NCBI RefSeq assembly: GCF_001921215.1
Contig: NZ_MSIF01000026.1
Location: forward strand, 62,001 to 126,000
From: Actinophytocola xinjiangensis
GTDB taxonomy: Bacteria; Actinomycetota; Actinomycetes; Mycobacteriales; Pseudonocardiaceae
Direction of reading: 5' to 3'
Length of the DNA stretch: 64,000 nt
In this document: positions 34,085-43,393 of the stretch, in pieces
Position numbering within the stretch: the stretch's first letter is position 1
How the letters are laid out: each line of letters begins with the position of its first letter
Translations under genes and position numbers: made by a program
Notes under the pieces: model-generated
Told to the model about the DNA's origin: nothing
Databases searched by the model: none
Seen by the model: only the letters and a program-made list of their open reading frames with translations

Positions 34085-35526
34085 GTCTGGGCGTAGAAGC
34101 CCGTCAGGTCGGCGGTCATCTGGCCGACGATCCGTTCGTCGACGAACGTCATGTGACCCGACTCGTACCAGCTCACGCGGACGTTGCGGCGCAACGACTC
34201 CGACAGGTACAGGTGCGCGATGTCGAACTCGGCGGCGAAGAACGGCGTCGCCAGGTCGTACACCCCGCCCATCAGGTACACGCCCAGCGCCGGGTTGCGG
34301 CGCAGGGCGGCCGACAGGTCCAGCGACACGTTCGGCACCTGTAGCGGCGCGTCGATCCCCGGCGCCTTGTGCCGCCAGTCCCACGCCGGGGCGATCGTCA
34401 TGTTGTGCAGGTGCCGGTAGTGCAGGTCGGTGCGGTAGCCGAGGTCGGCCGCCAGGTGGGTGTGGAACCCGGACAGGTGCGCGCTGTTCACCCCGGCCGT
34501 GGCCGCGTCGTCGGTGGCCGGGTCGAACGAGCCGGTGCCGATGACGTACTGGTGGTCGGCGGCGAAGCGGGTGTCGAAGCGGCCGATCAGCCGGCCCTCG
34601 GCCGCCAGCAGCTCGCGGCGGAACTCCTCCATCTCCACCCGCAGGCGCCGGCGCAGCAGGTAGTCCGCCGGCAGGCCGATGAACTCCGACAGGCGGCCGG
34701 CCACCTCGGCCTCCCGCCGCGCCGGCAGCGTGTCGCCGCGTTGCAGCGCGCTGGCGTAGTCGCCCTGGGCGAACTCGCGGGCCTCGCGCAGCACCTCGGC
34801 CAGCGGCTGGCCGGTGGTGGCCGACCGGCCGTGGTGGTGCGCGGTGGCCGCCAGGGTCGGCAGCAGGTTGACGTAGCTCTGGTCCACCCCCGGCTGGTTG
34901 GTCGCCCAGTTCAGCAGGGTCGAGAGCAGCACCACGCCGTTGAAGTCCACCCCCAGGTTCTGCAGGCGGTGGACGAGCGCGGCGGCCCGGGTGGTGCCGT
35001 AGGACTCGCCGAACAGGTACCTCGGCCGGTGCCACGAGTCGGTGACCGTCAGGTAGCGCAGGATCGCCCTGGTGAACGCCTCGACGTCCTGGTCGACGCC
35101 CCACACCTCGTCGGGGCGGCCGTCGCCGGCCAGGCGGGAGTAGCCGGTGCCGACGGCGTCGATGAACACCAGGTCGCTGACGGCCAGCAGGCTGTGCGGG
35201 TTGTCGGCGAACTCGTAGGGCGCGGGCGGGGTCGCCAGCGGTGTCCTGGTCGGCACCCGTCGGGGGCCGAAGCCGCCGATGTTGAGCCACAGGCTGGCCG
35301 AGCCCGGCCCGCCGTTGAACGCGAACGTCAGCGGCCGGGGCGCCGCGCCCGGCTCGGCGACCGCCCGGTACGCCAGGTAGAACACGTCGGCCAGCGGGCT
35401 GTGGTCGTCGCGGCGGATGCGGACGGTGCCGGCGTCGGCGTGGTAACGCAGCGTGGTGCCGGCCAGTTCCAGGGTGTGCGTGGTGCGCACGCTGCGCTCC
35501 ACCTCGGCCGGGTCGGTCTCGGTCAC
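34081..35526 (-). CDS. S10-family serine carboxypeptidase-like peptidase
   Basis: 481-residue peptidase of the S10 family, without an obvious signal peptide, so probably cytosolic. Motifs: FNGGPGSAS (70-78, oxyanion hole), GESYGT (nucleophile S175), Asp in GGVYDLATPFFA (about 435) and His in ESGHMTF (about 461). It removes C-terminal residues from peptides. Last gene of the eight-gene leftward operon; its start overlaps the M20 gene by four bases. Context suggests processing of peptides imported by the ABC transporter (inference). Confidence 0.87.
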   Translation of the reverse strand: MTETDPAEVERSVRTTHTLELAGTTLRYHADAGTVRIRRDDHSPLADVFYLAYRAVAEPGAAPRPLTFAFNGGPGSASLWLNIGGFGPRRVPTRTPLATPPAPYEFADNPHSLLAVSDLVFIDAVGTGYSRLAGDGRPDEVWGVDQDVEAFTRAILRYLTVTDSWHRPRYLFGESYGTTRAAALVHRLQNLGVDFNGVVLLSTLLNWATNQPGVDQSYVNLLPTLAATAHHHGRSATTGQPLAEVLREAREFAQGDYASALQRGDTLPARREAEVAGRLSEFIGLPADYLLRRRLRVEMEEFRRELLAAEGRLIGRFDTRFAADHQYVIGTGSFDPATDDAATAGVNSAHLSGFHTHLAADLGYRTDLHYRHLHNMTIAPAWDWRHKAPGIDAPLQVPNVSLDLSAALRRNPALGVYLMGGVYDLATPFFAAEFDIAHLYLSESLRRNVRVSWYESGHMTFVDERIVGQMTADLTGFYAQT

Positions 35527-36677
35527 GGTGTCGGTCCTTCCAGGTGACGCAGGGCCAGGGCGGCGAGGGCGGCCGCCTGGTCGGCGAGCACCGAGTCGTC
35601 GAAGCTGGCCGTCGGGCTGTGGTTGGACACCTGCGGCGCCGTGGGCGGGGTGGCCCGCAGGAAGAAGTACACCCCGGGCACCCTGGCGAGCACGTGCGAG
35701 AAGTCCTCGCCGCCCATCACCGCCTCGGGGGTGACCCGCACCCGGTCCTCGCCGAACCGCGCGCGCAGCACGTCGAGGACCTCGGTGGCCAGGTGCTCGT
35801 CGTTGGTGGTCGGCGGGCAGACCAGGTCGAGGTCGACCTCGGCGGTGCAGCCGTGGGCGGCGGCGATCGACTCGACCAGCGGCGGGATCTCCGCCCGCAC
35901 GCGCGCCAGCGACTCGGCCGACAGTACCCGGACGCTGCCGCCGAAGCCGGCCTGCTCGGCGATGATGTTGAGCGCCGGGCCGCCGGCCGACAGCGCCGTG
36001 ACGGTCAGCACCACCGGGTCGAACACGCTGAACCGGCGGGTGACGAAGGTGTGCAGGGCGTCCACGGCGGCGGTCACGGCCGGCACCGGGTTGCGGGCCT
36101 GGTGCGGTTCGCTGGCGTGCCCGCCCTGGCCGCGCACGCTCACCCGCAGTTCCAGCGCGCCGGCCATCAGCGGGCCGGGCCGGGTGGAGAACACGCCGCG
36201 CTCCCCCGGCACGACGTGCACCGCGTAGGCGGCGTCGGGCAGGCGGCCGGCGGCGTCCAGCACGCCCTCCTCGATCATCAGCGCCGCGCCCTGGCCGGTT
36301 TCCTCGCCGGGCTGGAACATGAACACGACCGAGCCGTGCAGGTCGGCGCGGCGGGCGGCGAGCAGGTGCGCGGCGCCGACCAGGCCGGCGGTGTGCAGGT
36401 CGTGGCCGCAGGCGTGCATGGCGCCGTTGGTCGACGCGTAGGGCAGGCCGGTCTCCTCACGCAGCGGCAGGGCGTCCATGTCGCCGCGCAGCAGCACCAC
36501 CGGCCCGGGGTGGGCGCCGCGCAGCACGGCGACCACCGAGCTGAGACCCTCACCGAGGGTGATCTCCAGGTCGAGCGGGGCCAGCGCGTCCAGCACCCGG
36601 CGCTGGGTCGCCGGCAGGTCGAGCCCGATCTCCGGCTCAGCGTGAATGGCTCTGCGCAGCTCAACCAGATCTGTCAC
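35523..36677 (-). CDS. M20 amidohydrolase (N-acyl-amino acid hydrolase type), copy 1
   Basis: 384-residue zinc-dependent amidohydrolase of the IAA-amino acid/hippurate hydrolase group. Motifs: RGDMDALPLREETGLPY, HACGHDLHTAG, FQPGEETGQGA and MGGEDFSHV. It probably splits N-acyl or aryl-acyl amino acids after uptake. GTG 36677 overlaps the ABC ATPase stop (GTGA at 36674-36677). A second M20 enzyme is encoded 9 kb away in the same island; they share about the same layout but differ in sequence. Confidence 0.9.
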   Translation of the reverse strand: MTDLVELRRAIHAEPEIGLDLPATQRRVLDALAPLDLEITLGEGLSSVVAVLRGAHPGPVVLLRGDMDALPLREETGLPYASTNGAMHACGHDLHTAGLVGAAHLLAARRADLHGSVVFMFQPGEETGQGAALMIEEGVLDAAGRLPDAAYAVHVVPGERGVFSTRPGPLMAGALELRVSVRGQGGHASEPHQARNPVPAVTAAVDALHTFVTRRFSVFDPVVLTVTALSAGGPALNIIAEQAGFGGSVRVLSAESLARVRAEIPPLVESIAAAHGCTAEVDLDLVCPPTTNDEHLATEVLDVLRARFGEDRVRVTPEAVMGGEDFSHVLARVPGVYFFLRATPPTAPQVSNHSPTASFDDSVLADQAAALAALALRHLEGPTP

Positions 36678-37471
36678 GGTTCGTCCCTTGTCAGTACGTC
36701 GGTGCCGGCGTTGTCCAGGCTGGGGACGGCGCCGACGAGGGTGGCGGTGTACTCGTGTCGGGGGGCGTGCACGATCTCGTCGCTGGGGCCCTCCTCGACG
36801 ATGCGGCCGTGGTGCATCACCGCGATCCGGTCGGCCAGGTAGCGGACCACGGCGAGGTTGTGGCTGATGAACAGCATCGACAGGCCGAGTTCGGCGCGCA
36901 GGTCGCGCAGCAGGTTGAGCACCGAGCCCTGCACGGAGGCGTCCAGCGCGGAGGTGATCTCGTCGGCGACGATCACCTTCGGCTTGACCGCCAGACACCG
37001 GGCGATCGCCACCCGCTGGCGCATGCCGCCGGAGAGCTGACGCGGATACGCCTGGGCGACGGTGGCCTTGAGCCGCACCAGGTCGAGCAGTTCGCGGGCG
37101 CCGGCCCGGCGGGCGGCGGCGTCCTGCTCCTCGCGGGCGGCCAGCGCCTCCTCGATGGTCTCGCCGACGGTCATCCTCGGGTTCAGCGACGAGTACGGGT
37201 CCTGGAAGATCATCTGGATCAGCCGGGCCCGCTCCCGCGCCGGCAGCCGCCGGCCGGTGACGTCGCGACCGTCGACGGTCACCGTCCCCGCGCTGGGCCG
37301 GCGCAGGCCGGCGACCACGCGGGCGATGGTCGACTTGCCCGAGCCGGACTCGCCGACCAGGCCCAGCACCCCGCCGGACTCGACCCGCAGGTTCACGCCG
37401 TCGACGGCGACCAGCGCCCCGGCGCCCCGGCCGAACCGCACGGTCAGATCGGTGACGTCCAGGGCACTCAC
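36674..37471 (-). CDS. Dipeptide/oligopeptide ABC transporter ATPase (DppF/OppF-like)
   Basis: 265-residue cytosolic ATPase: Walker A GESGSGKST, signature LSGGMRQR, Walker B VIVADEITSALD and the H-loop ISHNL. It lacks the usual Cys-rich C-terminal tail, and Walker B has ADEI rather than ADEP. GTG 37471 has a strong AGGTGGTGAGG upstream and overlaps the previous stop. It pairs with the ATPase half of the upstream fusion to power import. Confidence 0.9.
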   Translation of the reverse strand: MSALDVTDLTVRFGRGAGALVAVDGVNLRVESGGVLGLVGESGSGKSTIARVVAGLRRPSAGTVTVDGRDVTGRRLPARERARLIQMIFQDPYSSLNPRMTVGETIEEALAAREEQDAAARRAGARELLDLVRLKATVAQAYPRQLSGGMRQRVAIARCLAVKPKVIVADEITSALDASVQGSVLNLLRDLRAELGLSMLFISHNLAVVRYLADRIAVMHHGRIVEEGPSDEIVHAPRHEYTATLVGAVPSLDNAGTDVLTRDEP

Positions 37472-39357
37472 GACCTCACCACCTCCCGGTCCTGTGGATG
37501 CCAGCAGGCGACCCGGCCGCCGTGGCGGTGGCCGGTCAGCTCCGGGACCTCGGCGCGGCACCGGTCGGTGGCCAGCGCGCAGCGGGCGGCGAACCCGCAG
37601 CCAGGCGCCGGGTCGGCCGGGTCGGGCGGCTCACCGGGGATGGTGGCCAGCGGGGCGTCGCGGTCGCTGTCCAGGTCGGGCAGGGCGGCGACCAGCGCAC
37701 GCGTGTAGGGGTGGGCCAGCCGCGCCGGGTCGCGCAGCGCGTCGACCGGCACGTCCTCCACGACCCGGCCGGCGTACATCACCAGCACGCGCTGGCACAG
37801 CTCGCCGAGCACGGCGATGTCGTGCGAGGACACCAGTACGGCGGCCCCGGTGCGGTCGCACTCGCGGCGCAGCAGGCGCATCACCCGCCGCGCCACGGTG
37901 ACGTCCAGGGCGGTCGTCGGCTCGTCGGCGATGATCAGCGACGGCCGGCCGATCTGGGACATGGCGATCAGCGCGCGCTGGCGCATGCCGCCGGACAGCT
38001 CGTGCGGGAACTGGCCGGCGCGCCGCGCGGGGTCGGGGATGGCGACCGCGTCCAGCGCGGCGACGGCGTCCCGGTTGGCCTGCCGACGCGCGACGCCACG
38101 CTGGGTGCGTGGCACCTCGGCCAGCTGCGCGCCGACCCGCATCGCCGGGTTGAGCGCGGTCAGCGAGTCCTGGAACACCACGCCGACCCCGGTCAGCGCG
38201 CCGCGCAGCGCCCGGCCGCGCAGCAGGGTCAGGTCCTCGTCGCCGAAGCGCAGCGTGCGGGCGGCGACCTCGGCTCCGGGGGCGCTGAGCTGGGCGATGG
38301 CCATCATGGTCACCGACTTGCCACTGCCGGACTCGCCGGCGACGCCGACGATCTCACCGGCCCGGATGGTCAGCGACACGTCGCGCACCGGTCGCACCCA
38401 GCCGTGCTCGCCGGGGAAGGCGACCGACAGGCCGTCGACCTCCAGCAGGGTGTCCGGTGTGGACGGTTGGCCGCCGTCAGGTCCGGAGCCGGGTCCGGGG
38501 CCGGGGGCCGGGCCGCGCCGGCCGCCGGTGTGGCCGTGGTCCTGGCCGCGCAGGTGCCCGGCCAGGGACTCGCCCAGCGCCCCGAAGGCCACCCCGGCCA
38601 GCACGACCGCCACCGCCGGGCCGATCACCGCGGTCGGCGAGTTGTACACCTGGGCGAAGCCGTCCTTGAGCAGCCGGCCCCAGTCGTAGTCCGGGGGCTG
38701 CACGCCGACGCCCAGGAAGCTCAGGCTCGACAGCGCCAGCAGCCCGCCGCCGATCGAGATCGTCACGTTCACGATCACCGGCTCGGCGATGTTGGGCAGC
38801 ACGTAGCGGGTGAACTGGCGCCGCCGCGACACCCCGAGCATCCGCGCGGCCGCCAGGTACTCCGAGCCACCCACCCGCGAGGCCAGCGTCTGGGCCAGCC
38901 GGGCGAACGACGGGGTCATGGTCAGCACCAGCGCCAGCACCGCCGTCGTCGTCCCGGCGCCCAGCAGGATCGCGACCAGCATCGCCAGCAGCAGCACCGG
39001 GAACGCCAGCCAGGTGTTGATCACCGCGCCGAACGTCCGCTGCACCCGCCCGCCCAGCACCGCCGGCAGCCCGCCGACCAGCACCCCGGCCACGGCCGCG
39101 AGCAGCGTGGCGAGCACCGCGAGGCCCAGCGAGAGCCGGGTGGCGACCAGCGTGCGCAGCAGCAGGTCGCGGCCGAGGTTGTCGGTGCCGAGCAGGTGCT
39201 CGGCGCTGGGGCCCTGGAGCAGTTCGGTCGGCCGGGCGGTGAGCGCCTCCTCGCCCCACAGGATCGGCGCGACCACCGCCAGGATCCCGAACAGGCACAC
39301 CAGCACCAGCGAGGCGATCGTCATCGGCGCCCTGAACAGACGCGCGCGGGCGGTCAT
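37468..39357 (-). CDS. Fused peptide ABC transporter permease-ATPase (DppC-DppD)
   Basis: 629-residue fusion. Residues 1 to about 275 are a DppC-type permease (LLGTDNLGRDLLLRTL, EYLAAARMLGVSRRRQFTRYVLPN, six TM helices). A Gly/Pro-rich linker (GPAPGPGPGSGPDGG) follows. Residues about 305-629 are a DppD-type ATPase with GESGSGKSV, LSGGMRQR, IIADEPTTALD and the peptide-transporter C-terminal Cys cluster (CGFAARCALATDRC). These are usually separate genes. The frame is open throughout. It overlaps DppB and DppF genes by four bases each. Confidence 0.9.
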   Translation of the reverse strand: MTARARLFRAPMTIASLVLVCLFGILAVVAPILWGEEALTARPTELLQGPSAEHLLGTDNLGRDLLLRTLVATRLSLGLAVLATLLAAVAGVLVGGLPAVLGGRVQRTFGAVINTWLAFPVLLLAMLVAILLGAGTTTAVLALVLTMTPSFARLAQTLASRVGGSEYLAAARMLGVSRRRQFTRYVLPNIAEPVIVNVTISIGGGLLALSSLSFLGVGVQPPDYDWGRLLKDGFAQVYNSPTAVIGPAVAVVLAGVAFGALGESLAGHLRGQDHGHTGGRRGPAPGPGPGSGPDGGQPSTPDTLLEVDGLSVAFPGEHGWVRPVRDVSLTIRAGEIVGVAGESGSGKSVTMMAIAQLSAPGAEVAARTLRFGDEDLTLLRGRALRGALTGVGVVFQDSLTALNPAMRVGAQLAEVPRTQRGVARRQANRDAVAALDAVAIPDPARRAGQFPHELSGGMRQRALIAMSQIGRPSLIIADEPTTALDVTVARRVMRLLRRECDRTGAAVLVSSHDIAVLGELCQRVLVMYAGRVVEDVPVDALRDPARLAHPYTRALVAALPDLDSDRDAPLATIPGEPPDPADPAPGCGFAARCALATDRCRAEVPELTGHRHGGRVACWHPQDREVVRS

Positions 39358-40304
39358 CCGGTCTCCAGCAGGGTGGTGCGGCGGTCGAGCAGCGCCAGGA
39401 CCAGGTCCACCAGCAGGTTGACCACCAGCACGATCGCCGCGTAGACGAGCGCCAGGCCCTGCACGATGCCGTAGTCCTTGGTGACGATCGCCTGGACGAA
39501 GGCGGTGCCCATGCCGGGCCAGTTGAAGACCTGCTCGACCAGCACACTGCTGGTGATCATGGTCGCCAGCAGTGTGCCGCCGATGGTCAGCGTCCCGGTG
39601 AGCATGTTGGGCAGCGCGTGGCGCAGGTAGACCCGCCACGGCGGGATCCGCTTGGCCCGCGCGGTGCGCACGTAGTCGTCGCGCAGGGTGTTCAGCGCCT
39701 CGATCCGCGCGATCCGCGACAGCCCGGCCGTGGCCGAGACCGCCAGCGCGATCACCGGCAGGACGTAGGAGTCCGGTCCGCCCTGCCCGGCGACCGGGAA
39801 CACCGCGACGGTGATCGCGAACCCGATCACCAGCAGCACACCGAGCAGGTACTCGGGGATGGCGGCCAGGAACCCGGACACGCCGGTGAACGCCAGCTCC
39901 AGACCCCGGCGGCGGTGCCCCTGGGTGAACACCGCGACGCACAACCCGATCAGCACGGCGAACACCAGCGCCACGACGAACGCCAGCCCCGCCAGTTCCA
40001 GCGTCGGCATCAGCCGGTTGCCGACCAGGTCCGACACCGAGCGGCCGGTGACCAGCGAGGTGCCGAGGTCACCGTGGAGCAGGTCGCCGAGGTAGTTGAC
40101 GTACTGCTCCAGGACCGGGTCGTCCAGCCCGAGCTGGGCCCGCCGCTCGTCGACCACGCTGGCCGGCGCGGTCGGGCCGAGCGCCGCGCGCACCGGGTCG
40201 CCGCCGGCCAGGCGCAGGACCCCGAAGGCGATGGTGACGATGACCAGCATCGCCACCACCACCCGCGTGGTGCGCCGGAGCAGGAACGACACCCAGGGGT
40301 TCAT
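39354..40304 (-). CDS. Dipeptide/oligopeptide ABC transporter permease (DppB-like)
   Basis: 316-residue inner-membrane permease with six TM helices; N-terminal RRTTRVVVAMLVIVTIAFGVL, LGLDDPVLEQYVNYLGDLLHGDLGTS (split over the loop) and the EAA loop DDYVRTARAKRIPPWRVYLRHALPN are family hallmarks. It forms the heterodimeric channel with the permease half of the fusion. Four bases separate it from the substrate-binding protein gene. Confidence 0.92.
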   Translation of the reverse strand: MNPWVSFLLRRTTRVVVAMLVIVTIAFGVLRLAGGDPVRAALGPTAPASVVDERRAQLGLDDPVLEQYVNYLGDLLHGDLGTSLVTGRSVSDLVGNRLMPTLELAGLAFVVALVFAVLIGLCVAVFTQGHRRRGLELAFTGVSGFLAAIPEYLLGVLLVIGFAITVAVFPVAGQGGPDSYVLPVIALAVSATAGLSRIARIEALNTLRDDYVRTARAKRIPPWRVYLRHALPNMLTGTLTIGGTLLATMITSSVLVEQVFNWPGMGTAFVQAIVTKDYGIVQGLALVYAAIVLVVNLLVDLVLALLDRRTTLLETG

Positions 40305-40308
40305 GCCC

Positions 40309-41901
40309 TCAGGAGTCCAGCTTCAGCGTGGCCGGCGCGAGGATCGTCTTCGACAGGTCGAACGCGACACCCTTGCCGTAGATGGTGGTCGTCGAGCTGG
40401 TGACCGGCAGCACCTCGAGGTCGGTGATCAGCGAGTCCTGGGCCTTGGTCCACGCCTGGCAGCTGTCCTTGCCGGCGTGGCCCTGGGCCTGCGCGGCCAG
40501 CGTGAAGTACTCCTCGTTGGTGTTGTAGGTCCAGTTGCCGCCGTCGGGCGGGAACTCGCCGGACAGGATGCCCTGCCAGTCGCTGGGCAGCGTGGTGTAG
40601 ATCGGCGCCCAGACCAGGTCCCAGTCGCCGCCCTGGAAGATCACGTCGGTGTAGGCGGCGGCCGGTGTCGGCTCGCCGCGCACGCCGATCTCGCCGAGCT
40701 TCTGCTGGAGCAGCTCGATCGCCCCGGTCAGCCCGGCGCTCTCCTCCGAGGGGAACAGCACCTTGAGCAGCAGCGGCTTGCCGTCCTTGGCCCGCAGACC
40801 GTCCTTGCCGACCTTCCACCCGGCCTCGTCGAGCAGGGCCTTGGCCTTCTCGACGTCGAAGGAGGGCAGCGCGGCGGCGCTGTCCATGCCGGGGCAGAGC
40901 GTGTCGTAGCCGGGGACCAGGTTGGTCATCGGCTCGCCGTAGCCCTCGGAGGCGACGTTGCCGATCCCCTCGTAGTCCACGCCGGTGGCGATGGCCTGGC
41001 GCACCGCGAGGTCGTTGGTCGGCCGGCCGGGTGCCTGGTTGAAGAACAACAGACCGGGCCGCAGGTTCAGCGTGGTCGAGGTGGTGAAGTCGTCCTCGGT
41101 GAACCGGTCGCGCTCGATGCCGCTGATCGACGCCAGCTGCACCTCACCGGACTGGAGCATGTTGGCCCTGGTCGACAGGCTGGTGACGACCTTGGCGACC
41201 ACGGACCGGGGGATCCCGTCGGACTGGGCGGTGATGCCGCCGGGGCCCCACGCGTAGTCCTCGCGCAGCGCGAAGTCGTAGCTCTGGCCGGGGTTGGCCT
41301 CGGTCAGCTCGTAGGGGCCGGTGCCGAAAGTCTTGGTGGCCAACGCTTCCGGGTCCTTCAGGCCGGCGGCGCAGACGATCGGCAGTGAGCCGATGGTGCG
41401 GTTGAGGAAGCTCTGCGGGGTGTCGACGGTGAAGGTGACGGTGCCGGCCGCGTCGTCGGGGGTGACGGTGAGGCCCTCGGCCGGGAAGTAGACGCCACGG
41501 TAGGGCGACCCGGTGTCCGGCGTCTGGGCGTAGGTGAACGTGGCGGCCACGTCGCTGGGGGTGAGCTTGGCGCCGTCGGCGCAGGTGATGTCCTTCTTGA
41601 GGGTGAACACCGCCTCGGTGGTGCTGACCTCCCACTTCTCGGCCAGCGCGCCGGTCTCCTCCTGGCCGGGCGGGAAGCTGAGCAGGGACTCGTAGCTGAA
41701 CGCGGCGAGCGTCTCCCCGGCCTGGGTGGCGTTGGTGATCGGGTTGAGGCTGCCGGGGTCGGCCTCGATGGCGACGGTGACGCCGTCGCCGCCGGCCCCA
41801 CCGGTGTCGTCGCCGGTCCTGGTCTCCCCCGAGCCGGAACACGCTGACGCGCTCAGCAGTGCCGCGCCCAGGGCGGCGAGCGCGACCGTGGTGCGCTTCA
41901 T
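40309..41901 (-). CDS. Peptide-type ABC transporter substrate-binding lipoprotein
   Basis: 530-residue SBP_bac_5 lipoprotein. Signal peptide with lipobox LSASAC (lipidated Cys about 22), then VAIEADPGSLNPITNATQAG, KDITCADGAKLTPSDVAATF and TFGTGPYELTEA. Located on the outer face of the membrane, it delivers peptides or related amides to the DppB/fusion channel. Co-location with amidohydrolases and aromatic catabolic genes suggests an aromatic peptide or N-acyl amino acid ligand (inference). Confidence 0.92.
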   Translation of the reverse strand: MKRTTVALAALGAALLSASACSGSGETRTGDDTGGAGGDGVTVAIEADPGSLNPITNATQAGETLAAFSYESLLSFPPGQEETGALAEKWEVSTTEAVFTLKKDITCADGAKLTPSDVAATFTYAQTPDTGSPYRGVYFPAEGLTVTPDDAAGTVTFTVDTPQSFLNRTIGSLPIVCAAGLKDPEALATKTFGTGPYELTEANPGQSYDFALREDYAWGPGGITAQSDGIPRSVVAKVVTSLSTRANMLQSGEVQLASISGIERDRFTEDDFTTSTTLNLRPGLLFFNQAPGRPTNDLAVRQAIATGVDYEGIGNVASEGYGEPMTNLVPGYDTLCPGMDSAAALPSFDVEKAKALLDEAGWKVGKDGLRAKDGKPLLLKVLFPSEESAGLTGAIELLQQKLGEIGVRGEPTPAAAYTDVIFQGGDWDLVWAPIYTTLPSDWQGILSGEFPPDGGNWTYNTNEEYFTLAAQAQGHAGKDSCQAWTKAQDSLITDLEVLPVTSSTTTIYGKGVAFDLSKTILAPATLKLDS

Positions 41902-41965
41902 GGTTGTTCCTCCGAACGCGAAACCCGCCGCCACGGCGGGGTCAGGGTGGGTGGGACGTGTCCGG

Positions 41966-43393
41966 CTAGCGCGCCGGGAGCGCCGGGGCGCCCATGATCG
42001 TTTTGAGTTCCTGGAACTCCGCGATGCCGTGGCTGCCGCACTCGCGGCCGACCCCGGACTGCTTGACCCCGCCGAAGGGGGCGCCGACGTCCAGGCCGGC
42101 GCCGTTGAGGCCGACCGTGCCGGTGCGGATCCGTCTGGCGAAGGCCAGCGCCCGCTCGGGGTCGGCCGACCAGACGCCGCCGGACAGGCCGTAGTCGCTG
42201 TCGTTGGCCAGCGCCGCCGCCTCGTCCTCGGTGCGGTAGGCGGTGACCGCCAGCACCGGGCCGAAGACCTCCTCGCGGAACAGCCGCATCGCCGGGTCGA
42301 CCCCGGTGAACACGGTCGGCGCGAGGTAGGCGCCCGACCCGAGGCCGGCCGGGGTCTCCGGTCCGCCGAGGACGAGCCGGGCGCCGTCGGCGAGCGCTGC
42401 CTGGATGTGGCCGCGCACCCGGTCGCGCTGCGGGTGGGAGGCGAGCGGGCCGAGCAGGGTGGACTCCAGCCGGGGGTCGGCGGGGGCCCAGGGGGCGAGC
42501 GCACCGGCGACCGCGTCCAGCCAGTCGTCCTCGGTGCCGGCGGGCACCAGCAGCCTGGTCAGCGCGGCGCAGGTCTGGCCGGTGTTGGCGAAGCAGGCAC
42601 CGACGAGTTGCGGCGCGGCGGTCGTCAGGTCGGTGTCGGGCAGCATCACCGCCGCCGACTTGCCGCCCAGTTCCAGCGACACCCGCTTGATCGCCGCACC
42701 GGCCAGCGCGCCGATCCGCCCGCCGACGGCCCGGGACCCGGTGAACGACACCAGGTCCACGTCCGGGTGGGCGACCAGCGGCTCGCCGACGTCGGGGCCG
42801 GTGCCGAACACGACGTTCACCACGCCGGCCGGCAGGCCGGCGCCGGCGAGGAGGTCGGCCAGTGCCACGGCGTTGAGTGGGGCGACCTCGCTGGGCTTGA
42901 GCACGACCGTGCAGCCGGCCAGCAGCGCGGCGCCGAGCTTGAGCACGATCTGGTGCAGCGGGAAGTTCCACGGCGTGATGGCCGCGACCACCCCGGCCGG
43001 CTCGGCGACGACCCGCGAGCGGGACACCTGCGTCTCCGGTTCGCCGGCTTCGGCCGCGGCGATCAGCGCGTCCAGGTCGGCCAGGGCCACCCCGACCTGG
43101 GCCTGCCTGGCGAAGGTGATCGGGGCGCCCATCTCGGCGGTGAGCACCCGGGCGAGCGCGTCGCGTTCCCGGGCGATGCCCTCGCGGATCGCCCGCACGA
43201 GCGCGATCCGGGTGTCGAGCGGGCGCGCGGCCCAGCCGGGGAACGCGGCGCGGGCGGCGGCGACCGCGCGGTCCACGACCGCCGCGTCCCCGGCGGCGAC
43301 CGCGCCGGCCGGCTCGCCGGTGGACGGGTCGGTGACGGTCAGCGCACCGGTTCCGGGAACCCAGTCCCCGTCGAGGAAGTGCCCGCGGGTCAC
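41966..43393 (-). CDS. Aldehyde dehydrogenase, NAD(P)-dependent, copy 1
   Basis: 475-residue aldehyde dehydrogenase: ITPWNFPL, KPSEVAP, FTGSRAVG, catalytic Glu in LELGGKS and Cys in FANTGQTCAAL; EVFGPVL near the end. Length and motifs are normal. GTG 43393 overlaps the TPP enzyme stop (GTGA). It probably oxidises the aldehyde made by the upstream TPP-dependent enzyme, giving an arylacetate or similar acid (inference). Confidence 0.92.
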   Translation of the reverse strand: MTRGHFLDGDWVPGTGALTVTDPSTGEPAGAVAAGDAAVVDRAVAAARAAFPGWAARPLDTRIALVRAIREGIARERDALARVLTAEMGAPITFARQAQVGVALADLDALIAAAEAGEPETQVSRSRVVAEPAGVVAAITPWNFPLHQIVLKLGAALLAGCTVVLKPSEVAPLNAVALADLLAGAGLPAGVVNVVFGTGPDVGEPLVAHPDVDLVSFTGSRAVGGRIGALAGAAIKRVSLELGGKSAAVMLPDTDLTTAAPQLVGACFANTGQTCAALTRLLVPAGTEDDWLDAVAGALAPWAPADPRLESTLLGPLASHPQRDRVRGHIQAALADGARLVLGGPETPAGLGSGAYLAPTVFTGVDPAMRLFREEVFGPVLAVTAYRTEDEAAALANDSDYGLSGGVWSADPERALAFARRIRTGTVGLNGAGLDVGAPFGGVKQSGVGRECGSHGIAEFQELKTIMGAPALPAR

